The position numbers were made by a program, and so were the translations under genes. Of a DNA stretch of 64,000 bases, positions 37,419 to 45,133 are shown in pieces. The stretch is from Chitinophagales bacterium (GTDB taxonomy: Bacteria; Bacteroidota; Bacteroidia; Chitinophagales; JADIYW01), in contig JAIBAX010000009.1 of assembly GCA_019694955.1 (NCBI GenBank), forward strand, positions 42,007 through 106,006, written 5' to 3'. The notes beneath the pieces are model-generated. The model was not told the DNA's origin. It saw nothing but the letters and a program-made list of their open reading frames with translations, and searched no databases. The stretch's first letter is position 1. Every line of letters starts with the position of its first letter.

Positions 37419-38630
37419 TTATTTTCCTATATCAATGCTTTGCGCTGCTATCCAAGCGGTTGTCCAGGCAGCTTGAAAATTGAATCCTCCTGTTAATGCA
37501 TCTATATTTAAAACCTCTCCAGCAAAATATAAATGGGGTAAAAGTTTACTTTCCATCGTTTTGAAATCGACTTCTTTTAGTGAAACACCACCTGCGGTGA
37601 CAAATTCATCCTTATTGGTACTTTTTCCGGTGACTGCCATTGTCAACTGAACCAGACTTTTCGCCAGCGATTGTAATTCGCCTTTCGTGAGGTCTGCCCA
37701 ATTTTTTTCAGGAATAAGTAAGTGTTTTAGCAATTTTTCCCAAAATCGATTCGGCATCGGCATCGGTTTTTCCGAATAAATGGGTCTTTTTGAGGCAGAA
37801 TATTTATGGGACTGTAGCAATTCAAGTGCCCTTTCCATATTTTTTAATCCCGAAATATTGATGTCGATATGAAATTTATATTGTAAGTCTGCAAGTTCAC
37901 GTGCTGCAACTGCTGATAGTTTTAATATTGCCGGACCGCTCAACCCCCAATGTGTGATGAGTAAAGGCCCGCTTTGCTCATGATTTGTTTCTTTGATGCT
38001 AATGGTTACATGCGGTAGTACCAATCCCGGTAAGTCAAGAATAATAGCATGTTTTACGTTAAAAGTGAAGAGCGAAGGAACGGGTGATGCAATAGTGTGG
38101 CCGAGGTTAGCGAGAATTTTCCAAATAGCAGTGCTACCACCAGATGTTAGAACTAATGTGTCAAAGATTTGTTCCGCTTGCGCAATTTCTACTACCCATT
38201 TGGACGCACGCCTGAAAAAATTATCAATCCGATGTTTGGTGTGTATTTGTATACCTAGCGTTCGAGCTTGCGATAGAAGGCAATCGATGATGGTTTGGGA
38301 AGAGTCGGTACAGGGAAAAACACGACCATCAGGTTCTGTCTTTAATTTTACGCCCATATTTTCATACCAAGCATAAGTTTCTGTTGCGCCAAATCGATGG
38401 AAGCAAGGGTAAAGTTCCTTGTTTCCACGCGGATAAAAAGCTACAAAGTCTCGAATCTCCAATGCCTGATGGGTGACATTGCAGCGTCCACCACCGGAAA
38501 TCTTCACTTTCTCAAGCACTTGACTGCCACGTTCAAAGATAGAAATCTGATAGTCGGGATGTCTTTGTGCCAAATGTATGGCACAAAAAAATCCTGCCGC
38601 CCCACCGCCCACTACGGCTACTTTTTTCAT
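37419..38630 (-). CDS. HI0933/RdsA-type FAD-dependent oxidoreductase
   Basis: 403 aa. The dinucleotide-binding motif VAVVGGGAAGFFCAIHLAQ, the family hallmark SGGGRCNVTH, and the C-terminal FAGEVLNIDALTGGFNFQAA place it in the HI0933 (BaiN/RdsA) flavoprotein family. Members bind FAD and are linked to NAD(P)H-dependent reduction reactions; the substrate here is not known. The TAGCTTTG box ends 4 nt before the ATG. It is divergent from the AAA/DUF4143 gene, which has the same geometry. Confidence 0.93.
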   Translation of the reverse strand: MKKVAVVGGGAAGFFCAIHLAQRHPDYQISIFERGSQVLEKVKISGGGRCNVTHQALEIRDFVAFYPRGNKELYPCFHRFGATETYAWYENMGVKLKTEPDGRVFPCTDSSQTIIDCLLSQARTLGIQIHTKHRIDNFFRRASKWVVEIAQAEQIFDTLVLTSGGSTAIWKILANLGHTIASPVPSLFTFNVKHAIILDLPGLVLPHVTISIKETNHEQSGPLLITHWGLSGPAILKLSAVAARELADLQYKFHIDINISGLKNMERALELLQSHKYSASKRPIYSEKPMPMPNRFWEKLLKHLLIPEKNWADLTKGELQSLAKSLVQLTMAVTGKSTNKDEFVTAGGVSLKEVDFKTMESKLLPHLYFAGEVLNIDALTGGFNFQAAWTTAWIAAQSIDIGK

Positions 38631-38634
38631 GACA

Positions 38635-38642
38635 CAAAGCTA
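38635..38642 (-). promoter_or_regulatory. -7 promoter box TAGCTTTG of the RdsA-type gene, leaderless geometry
   Basis: On the minus strand TAGCTTTG is followed by tgtc and then ATG, a 4-nt spacing. Confidence 0.55.
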
Positions 38643-38684
38643 CATATTTTTGAGCTCATTACTTCCAGTATTCCACCTAATCAT

Positions 38685-38767
38685 AAATTACCCATAAAAT
38701 GTTACAATTATTTTCAGAAATTACCCATAAAATGTTACAATTATTTTCATAAATTACCCTATATTTG
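38685..38767 (+). repeat. 33-bp tandem repeat forming the promoter of the AAA/DUF4143 gene
   Basis: Units start at 38685, 38718 and 38751 with AAATTACCC. The first two are identical over 32 bp; the third is cut off after AAATTACCC and carries the -7 box TATATTTG (38760-38767), which ends 4 nt before the ATG. Repeat-number change would alter the upstream promoter region. Confidence 0.8.
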
Positions 38768-38771
38768 TGTC

Positions 38772-40133
38772 ATGTTTGACAGAAATGCAATAAGAGAATT
38801 GGAAAAATGGGCAGCAAAACCTACCAGAAAACCGCTGATAATCAGAGGGTGTAGGCAGGTTGGCAAAACAACTATCATTCACCAATTTGCTAAACAGTTT
38901 AAACACTATATTTACCTGAATCTAGAACTTCCTGATGATAAACGTCCGTTTTTGATATTTACCGATGTTGAAACATTGCTACAGACCTTATTTCTTCAGA
39001 AAAATATACCTATAAGTCAGAAAAATAAGACTTTAATCTTTATTGACGAGATTCAGGAAGTACCTGAAGCTATACGCATATTGCGCTATTTGTATGAGCA
39101 AATGCCCAAAGGTTATGTAGTGGCGGCAGGTAGTATGTTGGAAACACTTTTTGGCAAGAATATTAGCTTTCCTGTTGGAAGAGTGGAGTATATGGTGTTG
39201 CGTCCGGTGTCATTTCCCGAGTTTTTAGGCGCAATAGGTGAAAGCGAAGCCTTGGAGCAATTACAGAAAATCCCCTTAGCACCCTTTGCATTCGATAAAT
39301 TATTGAAACTTTTCCATACGTATGCATTGATAGGTGGTATGCCGGAGGCTGTGGCACACTACGCAGGATATAAAGATATCGTTGCAATGAATGAGGTGTT
39401 CGATTCCTTAATAGCTTCCTATCTGGAAGATGTGGAGAAATATGCAGTCTCCAATCCGCAGATTCAGCTACTCAGGCATACTATTACCTCCTCATTTAAA
39501 TTGGCAGGGAAGCGGATTAAGTTTGAACGGTTTGGGAATGCACATTATGGTTCTCGGGAAATTGGAGAAGCTTTGAGGATATTGCAAAAGACGATGTTGC
39601 TACAGCTCATTTATCCGGTTAATTCAGCTGTATTACCACTTATTCCGGACACCAAGAAATCTCCACGCTTACAAATACTGGATACTGGAATGTTGAATTA
39701 TTTTGCAGGGTTGCAAACTGAACTATTTGGATCTAAAGATCTGAGCGATGTGTATAAAGGTGCTGTAATTGAACATTTAGTTGGACAAGAATTGTTGGCA
39801 CATCAAACAAATATGTTGAGTAGCCTGAATTTTTGGGTAAGAGAAAAAAGTGGCTCTACGGCAGAACTTGATTTTATTTATGTTTTTAAAGATAGACTTA
39901 TCCCTATTGAAGTGAAATCGGGTAAAGAAGGGAAGTTGAAATCTCTGAATATCTTTATGGATGGAGTATCGCATCAAATGGCAGTACGCATGTACAATGG
40001 TCCATTACATATTCACGAGGCTAAATCTACATCAGGGCGTAAATTCTTTCTGCTCAATCTCCCATATTTTTTGGCAACGCAAATAGACAAGTATTTAGTG
40101 TGGATAGAAGGTGAAGTGAGTAATGAATTTTAA
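38772..40133 (+). CDS. AAA ATPase with C-terminal DUF4143 domain
   Basis: 453 aa from ATG 38772. The frame is open for 125 codons upstream, but that part overlaps the divergent gene and the promoter. Walker A GCRQVGKT (26-33), Walker B LIFIDEIQE (Asp92, Glu93), AAGSMLETL sensor region, then DUF4143 with ARM-like helices and the nuclease-like end AELDFIYVFKDRLIPIEVKS (D...E.K), which resembles PD-(D/E)xK. Genomes of this phylum hold many copies; their role (mobile-element, persistence or ATP-regulated nuclease) is unresolved. The last ~60 bp of the gene is the first unit of a tandem repeat. Confidence 0.88.
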   Translation: MFDRNAIRELEKWAAKPTRKPLIIRGCRQVGKTTIIHQFAKQFKHYIYLNLELPDDKRPFLIFTDVETLLQTLFLQKNIPISQKNKTLIFIDEIQEVPEAIRILRYLYEQMPKGYVVAAGSMLETLFGKNISFPVGRVEYMVLRPVSFPEFLGAIGESEALEQLQKIPLAPFAFDKLLKLFHTYALIGGMPEAVAHYAGYKDIVAMNEVFDSLIASYLEDVEKYAVSNPQIQLLRHTITSSFKLAGKRIKFERFGNAHYGSREIGEALRILQKTMLLQLIYPVNSAVLPLIPDTKKSPRLQILDTGMLNYFAGLQTELFGSKDLSDVYKGAVIEHLVGQELLAHQTNMLSSLNFWVREKSGSTAELDFIYVFKDRLIPIEVKSGKEGKLKSLNIFMDGVSHQMAVRMYNGPLHIHEAKSTSGRKFFLLNLPYFLATQIDKYLVWIEGEVSNEF

Positions 40134-40535
40134 ATTTTAAATGATGAATTTTAGATGATAAAATCTACCTAAAATAATCTATAATCTATAATTTTGCATT
40201 CAACATCGAACATCTCCATAATTTTCTGGCAACGCAAATAGACAAGTATTGAGTGTGGATGGAAGGTGAAGTGAGTAGGGAATTTTAAATTTTAAATGAT
40301 GAATTCTAGATGATAAAATCTACCTAAATAATCTATAATCTATAATTTTGCATTCAACATCTAACATCTCCTTAATTTTCTGGCAACGCAAATAGATAAG
40401 TATTTAGCGCGGATGGAAGGCGAACTGAGTAGGAATTTTAAATTTTAAATGATGAATTTTAGATTTTCATATAAGTTTTACCTGAAATCATTTATAATCA
40501 ATAATTTAGCATTCAACATCTAATCTAACCATTGT
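40072..40535 (+). repeat. Three ~155-bp tandem repeats duplicating a gene's 3' end
   Basis: Units start with TGGCAACGCAAATAGA at 40072, 40227 and 40381 (periods 155 and 154). The first unit contains the last ~60 coding bases of the AAA/DUF4143 gene; in the others the copied frame is interrupted (TATTGAG, TATTTAG). The rest of each unit is AT-rich (TTTAAATGATGAATTTTAGATG, first 20 bases shown as a motif family; TCTATAATCTATAATTTTGC). The third unit has diverged. This fills most of the 482-bp gap before dnaE. Confidence 0.85.
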
Positions 40536-40615
40536 TTCATGTGTTGATAACTATTGTCGTGACAAAACAGCTATTAATAGCGGTTCTTCCTTAATTTTAA
40601 CACAGATTTTTTTCT

Positions 40616-43600
40616 ATGTGTGATTTCGCTCATTTACATTGCCATTCGCAATTCAGTTTATTAGACGGTCAAGCTTCTATTGAAGGGATGATGTCTAAAG
40701 CCAAAGAAAACAATATGGCTGCCGTAGCACTTACCGACCATGGCAATATGTTTGGCGCATTTGAGTTTGTAAATGCCGCCAAGAAGAAAGGCGTAAAACC
40801 TATTGTCGGTTGTGAGTTTTATTTGGTGGAGGATCGCTTTAAGAAAAGTTTTAGCAGACAGGAAAAGGACATGCGCTTCCACCAGTTATTGCTGGCAAAA
40901 AACCAAATCGGCTATCAGAACTTGTCGAAACTTTGCTCATTGGGATATGTCGAGGGTTTATATAGCAAGTATCCACGGATCGATAAAGAAATTCTCAGCA
41001 AATACAAAGAAGGACTCATTGCTACCAGTTGTTGTATAGGTGCGGAAGTTCCACAAGCCATTCTTTTTAAAGGAGAAGAGGAAGCCGAGAAAATATTCAA
41101 ATGGTGGTTAGACCTTTTTGGACATGAGCATTATTTCATTGAACTGCAACGCCATAATCTTCAAAATATTGACGATACAGGCATGTCTCAGGAAGATGTC
41201 AATCAAGTCCTTATGAAATGGGCTAAGAAGTATGGCGTCCATACCATTGCTACCAATGACTCTCACTATATCAATGAGGAAGATTGGGTGGCACATGATA
41301 TCCTCTTATGCGTAAATACAGGCGAAAAGCAAGCCACACCTATCGGTAATGGGAAGGATTTTAGATTTGGCTTCCCCAATAATCAGTTCTTCTTTAAAAC
41401 CCAAGAAGAAATGAAGCAAATATTTTCGGATATACCGGAAGCGATTGAAAATACGATGCGCATAGTAGATGCCATCACCCCTCCAGAGCTGACCCGAGAT
41501 ATATTATTGCCGGCATTCACTATCCCTGAGGGGTTTAAAAATCAGGGAGATTACCTCACACACCTTACCTATGAAGGAGCCAAAAAACGCTATGGCGTAA
41601 TTACCCTTGAGATTGAAGAGCGTTTGCAATGGGAGTTGAATACCATTAATGATTCCGGATATCCCGGCTACTTCCTGATTGTCCAAGATTTTACTTCTGT
41701 GGCGCGACAATTAGGCGTATCTGTCGGGCCGGGACGTGGCTCAGCAGCAGGGTCGGCGGTGGCTTATTGCTTGGGTATTACCAATATTGACCCCATCAAA
41801 TATAACCTCCTATTTGAGCGTTTTCTCAACCCGGAAAGGGTGAGCATGCCGGATATTGATATCGACTTTGACGACCACGGTCGCGATAAAGTGATTGATT
41901 ATGTTGTGAAAAAATATGGACAAACACAGGTGGCGCAAATCATTACCTATGGCTCGATGGCAGCAAAATCTTCCCTACGCGATGTCGGAAGGGTATTGGA
42001 TGTTCCCCTGCCTGAGGTAGATAAAATCACCAAAGCCTTCCCCGACAGTCCGGCGGCAACCTTGCGGAAAGTGTTGAAAAAAGAGGGTATAGACGAAAAA
42101 CTAAAAGAAGACCTTCGTGCAGAGCAACTACAACAGGCCAACGACTTTAGAAAATTGGCAGAAGGAGAGGATATCATTGGCAAGATGATACGTATGGCTT
42201 TGAAATTGGAAGGCTCTGTTCGCAATACCGGCATTCATGCTTGTGGTGTAATCATCACACCGGATGAAATCGATAAGTACATTCCGGTAACGTTGGGTAA
42301 AGACTCGGATTTATTGGTGACACAGTTTGACAATAGTGCCATTGAAAAGTCGGGATTGCTAAAGATGGACTTCCTTGGATTGAAAACACTTACCATCATC
42401 AAGGAAGCCGTGGAGATGATAGAACGCAATCACGGCGTAACCATTGTTCCGGATGAAATTGATTTGGACGATGTAAAAACTTATGAACTCTTTCAGCGTG
42501 GCGATACAAACGGCATATTCCAGTTTGAATCCGCAGGTATGCAAAAAAACCTGATTGCCTTAAAACCCAATAAGTTTGAAGACCTGATCGCCATGAATGC
42601 CCTGTATCGCCCCGGACCAATGGCCTATATAGATACTTTTGTTAAACGTAAGCATGGTAAGGAACCTATCACTTACGACATTCCAATCATGGAGCAATAT
42701 CTGCAAGAAACCTATGGAATCACGGTTTATCAGGAACAGGTGATGTTGCTGTCTCAGCTACTTGCAAATTTCTCTAAAGGAGAAGCAGATACCTTGCGTA
42801 AAGCTATGGGTAAGAAGCAAAAGGAAACTTTGGATAAGATGAAAGCCCGTTTCATGGACGGCACCGCTGCCAATGGGTATGATGCCAAAGTATGCGAAAA
42901 AATATGGACAGACTGGGAAGCATTTGCACAATATGCTTTTAATAAATCGCATGCCACATGTTATGCCTATCTGGCTTTTCATACCGCCTATCTAAAAGCA
43001 CATTATCAGTCAGAGTTTTTGGCAACAGTATTGTCCTTGAATAAAGACAATATCAAAGATGTGAACTTTTTCCTAAGTGAAGCAAAACGATTAGGTATTA
43101 AAACGCTCTCTCCCGATGTGAATGAATCCAGGAGTTTATTTACTGTGAATAAAAATGGGGATATTCGCTTTGGCTTGGCAGGTATCAAAGGAGTCGGAGA
43201 AGCAGCGGTAGATGAAATTGTACAGGAACGCGAACGGAATGGTCCATACCTAACTTTTTTTGATTTCACAAAAAGGGTAAATCTCCGTTCTGTGAATAAG
43301 AAAAACTTAGAAGCTATGGCATATGCCGGTGCTTTTGATAATTTACCGGGCGTCCATCGTGCTATGTTCTTCTTTGAAGGAAAGGATGGTTCATTAATAG
43401 AAAGAGGAATTAAATATGGCAATGCCGTCAAAGAGAAAGAACATTCAAATGTTATTTCTCTTTTCGGTGGTACCAATGAAATGGATATCAAAGAACCTGA
43501 TCTTCCCGTTTGCCCGCAATGGGACACATTTTATATGTTAAAACTGGAAAAGGAATATACAGGAATTTTTGTTTCCGGACATCCATTAGATGATTACAAG

Positions 43601-44161
43601 TACGAAATAGAAAAATATACCAATGCCACTATTAATGAGGTGGAAGAGAAAAAGGGAAAACAACTGCACCTCGCCGTTTTAGTAGGTACGGTCTTAGAAA
43701 AAATGGATAGCAAAAACCGTCCTTTTATTATCGCTACGCTGGAAGATTTTGATGGAAGCATGGAAGTGCGCTTATTTAGAGACGATTATACAAAATACGC
43801 TAACCTCATTAAACCGGGTTCAATTTTGTTGATGAGCGGCAACTATACCAACTCCACATGGAATGAAGAACGTTGGGATTTTAGAATCAGCAATATGATG
43901 CACCTCAGCGATTGTTTGGATAAAAAAACCAAAGGCATAGAAGTAGAAATGATATTTGAACATATCGATGCGCCGATGGTACAACAGGTAGCAGAAGTAT
44001 TGAAAAGATATCCCGGAAAAAAGCGTTGTGGCGTAGAAATAAAATACTTGCAGGAAAGAGAAATTCTCAAGTTTCACTCACGTACCGTTATGGTGAACAT
44101 TTGTAAGGAACTGCTGGATGAATTGGATAAAATACCAATGATAAATACAACACTTAACTAA
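40616..44161 (+). CDS. dnaE: DNA polymerase III subunit alpha
   Basis: 1181 aa, full-length DnaE1 type. N-terminal PHP domain (FAHLHCHSQFSLLDGQASI, ALTDHGNMFGAFEF), polymerase palm with the acidic triad region PDIDIDFDD, the fingers motif GRGSAAGSAVAYCLGI, and the AYAFNKSHATCYAYLAFHTA motif. A helix-hairpin-helix and an OB-fold (LHLAVLVGTVLEKM) complete it. Main replicative polymerase of the chromosome. The start ATG at 40616 is followed directly by the PHP domain. A CPBP gene follows after 18 bp. Confidence 0.98.
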   Translation: MCDFAHLHCHSQFSLLDGQASIEGMMSKAKENNMAAVALTDHGNMFGAFEFVNAAKKKGVKPIVGCEFYLVEDRFKKSFSRQEKDMRFHQLLLAKNQIGYQNLSKLCSLGYVEGLYSKYPRIDKEILSKYKEGLIATSCCIGAEVPQAILFKGEEEAEKIFKWWLDLFGHEHYFIELQRHNLQNIDDTGMSQEDVNQVLMKWAKKYGVHTIATNDSHYINEEDWVAHDILLCVNTGEKQATPIGNGKDFRFGFPNNQFFFKTQEEMKQIFSDIPEAIENTMRIVDAITPPELTRDILLPAFTIPEGFKNQGDYLTHLTYEGAKKRYGVITLEIEERLQWELNTINDSGYPGYFLIVQDFTSVARQLGVSVGPGRGSAAGSAVAYCLGITNIDPIKYNLLFERFLNPERVSMPDIDIDFDDHGRDKVIDYVVKKYGQTQVAQIITYGSMAAKSSLRDVGRVLDVPLPEVDKITKAFPDSPAATLRKVLKKEGIDEKLKEDLRAEQLQQANDFRKLAEGEDIIGKMIRMALKLEGSVRNTGIHACGVIITPDEIDKYIPVTLGKDSDLLVTQFDNSAIEKSGLLKMDFLGLKTLTIIKEAVEMIERNHGVTIVPDEIDLDDVKTYELFQRGDTNGIFQFESAGMQKNLIALKPNKFEDLIAMNALYRPGPMAYIDTFVKRKHGKEPITYDIPIMEQYLQETYGITVYQEQVMLLSQLLANFSKGEADTLRKAMGKKQKETLDKMKARFMDGTAANGYDAKVCEKIWTDWEAFAQYAFNKSHATCYAYLAFHTAYLKAHYQSEFLATVLSLNKDNIKDVNFFLSEAKRLGIKTLSPDVNESRSLFTVNKNGDIRFGLAGIKGVGEAAVDEIVQERERNGPYLTFFDFTKRVNLRSVNKKNLEAMAYAGAFDNLPGVHRAMFFFEGKDGSLIERGIKYGNAVKEKEHSNVISLFGGTNEMDIKEPDLPVCPQWDTFYMLKLEKEYTGIFVSGHPLDDYKYEIEKYTNATINEVEEKKGKQLHLAVLVGTVLEKMDSKNRPFIIATLEDFDGSMEVRLFRDDYTKYANLIKPGSILLMSGNYTNSTWNEERWDFRISNMMHLSDCLDKKTKGIEVEMIFEHIDAPMVQQVAEVLKRYPGKKRCGVEIKYLQEREILKFHSRTVMVNICKELLDELDKIPMINTTLN

Positions 44162-44179
44162 GCTATTTGTAGCCATGGC

Positions 44180-45124
44180 ATGAAAAAGATTCTGACATAT
44201 ATCCGTAGTTATTTTTTGGAAGAGGTTAAACTCGGTCATTTGCTGTTTATTATGCTCTTCTTATCATTATCCATCTTCGTTGAATACCATTGGCACATAG
44301 AACGCATCTTTTCTATTAAATATAGAGATAAGCCGCAACTCGCTGTATTTTATTTCTTGTTTTATGGCGTGCCCTTCATTGTTGCCTACCTCAGCTATGC
44401 TATATTTTATAAGCGATACACATTGTTGTCGAATGGTCGATTCTGGTTGTTGGCATTTGTCGCATTGGGTATTTATGGATTTAGGTGTTATTACCACCCG
44501 CTGGAAGACTGGTTATGGGAACGATTTAGTGGACGCATGGATCAATATTATTTTTTCTTTTTAAGCAGGCAGATGAATCAGGCACTTCTGCTATTTGTGC
44601 CGACTGCATTCATATGGTGGGTATTGCACCGCAAAGAACAGCCACTTTATGGGTTTTCGCTTAAAGGAGTAGATATTCGTCCCTACTTATGGATGTTGGT
44701 GATCATGTTGCCGATTGTGGGATTTGCCGCTACTTTCCAGTCTTTTAAAGATTTTTATCCCTTGGTGGACAATATTCCAAATATGGAGTATAGTAGTTGG
44801 ATGGGCAAGGTGAAGACAATCGTGTATGAGTTTTTTTACGCTTTTGATTTTTTATCCAATGAATTCTTTTTCAGGGGTTTCCTCATTTTGGCATTTGTGC
44901 GTTTTGCAGGCAAAGGTGCCATTATGCCGATGGTTTGTTGGTACGTATTTATTCATTTTGGAAAACCCATCGGCGAAACCATCAGTTCATTCTTTGGTGG
45001 ATTGATTTTAGGCATTCTCGCATATGAAACACGTTCTATTGCCGGAGGAGTTATTGTGCACATAGGCATCGCTCTGATGATGGACATGTTTGGTTTTTTG
45101 TTAAAGCTGCTCGGCAAAGGATAG
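44180..45124 (+). CDS. CPBP-family membrane protein with altered glutamate motif
   Basis: 314 aa, about eight membrane helices. The CPBP (Rce1/Abi) intramembrane protease motifs are present in modified form: motif 1 is SNEFFFRGFLI, where the first Glu of EExxxR is Asn, motif 2 has WYVFIHFGKPIG with its His, and motif 3 is GGVIVHIGIALMMD. Known members cleave prenylated or peptide substrates in the membrane or modulate toxin resistance. Loss of the first Glu may reduce activity. It is 18 bp after dnaE and likely shares its transcript. Confidence 0.8.
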   Translation: MKKILTYIRSYFLEEVKLGHLLFIMLFLSLSIFVEYHWHIERIFSIKYRDKPQLAVFYFLFYGVPFIVAYLSYAIFYKRYTLLSNGRFWLLAFVALGIYGFRCYYHPLEDWLWERFSGRMDQYYFFFLSRQMNQALLLFVPTAFIWWVLHRKEQPLYGFSLKGVDIRPYLWMLVIMLPIVGFAATFQSFKDFYPLVDNIPNMEYSSWMGKVKTIVYEFFYAFDFLSNEFFFRGFLILAFVRFAGKGAIMPMVCWYVFIHFGKPIGETISSFFGGLILGILAYETRSIAGGVIVHIGIALMMDMFGFLLKLLGKG

Positions 45125-45133
45125 TGACAAATG

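Noticed and set aside
29480..37420. Integron integrase or other recombinase gene in the cassette-like island.
   Set aside because: None of the genes carries tyrosine or serine recombinase motifs; if one exists it lies outside the window.
38397..38771. 125-codon N-terminal extension of the AAA/DUF4143 protein.
   Set aside because: It overlaps the divergent flavoprotein gene and the promoter repeats; the conserved domain starts at 38772.
40072..40535. Regular repeats considered as a CRISPR array.
   Set aside because: Units are 155 bp, adjacent and without unique spacers; no cas genes are in the window.
43006..43527. 173-aa open frame on the minus strand inside dnaE.
   Set aside because: It lies wholly antisense to a conserved gene and has the composition of a codon shadow.
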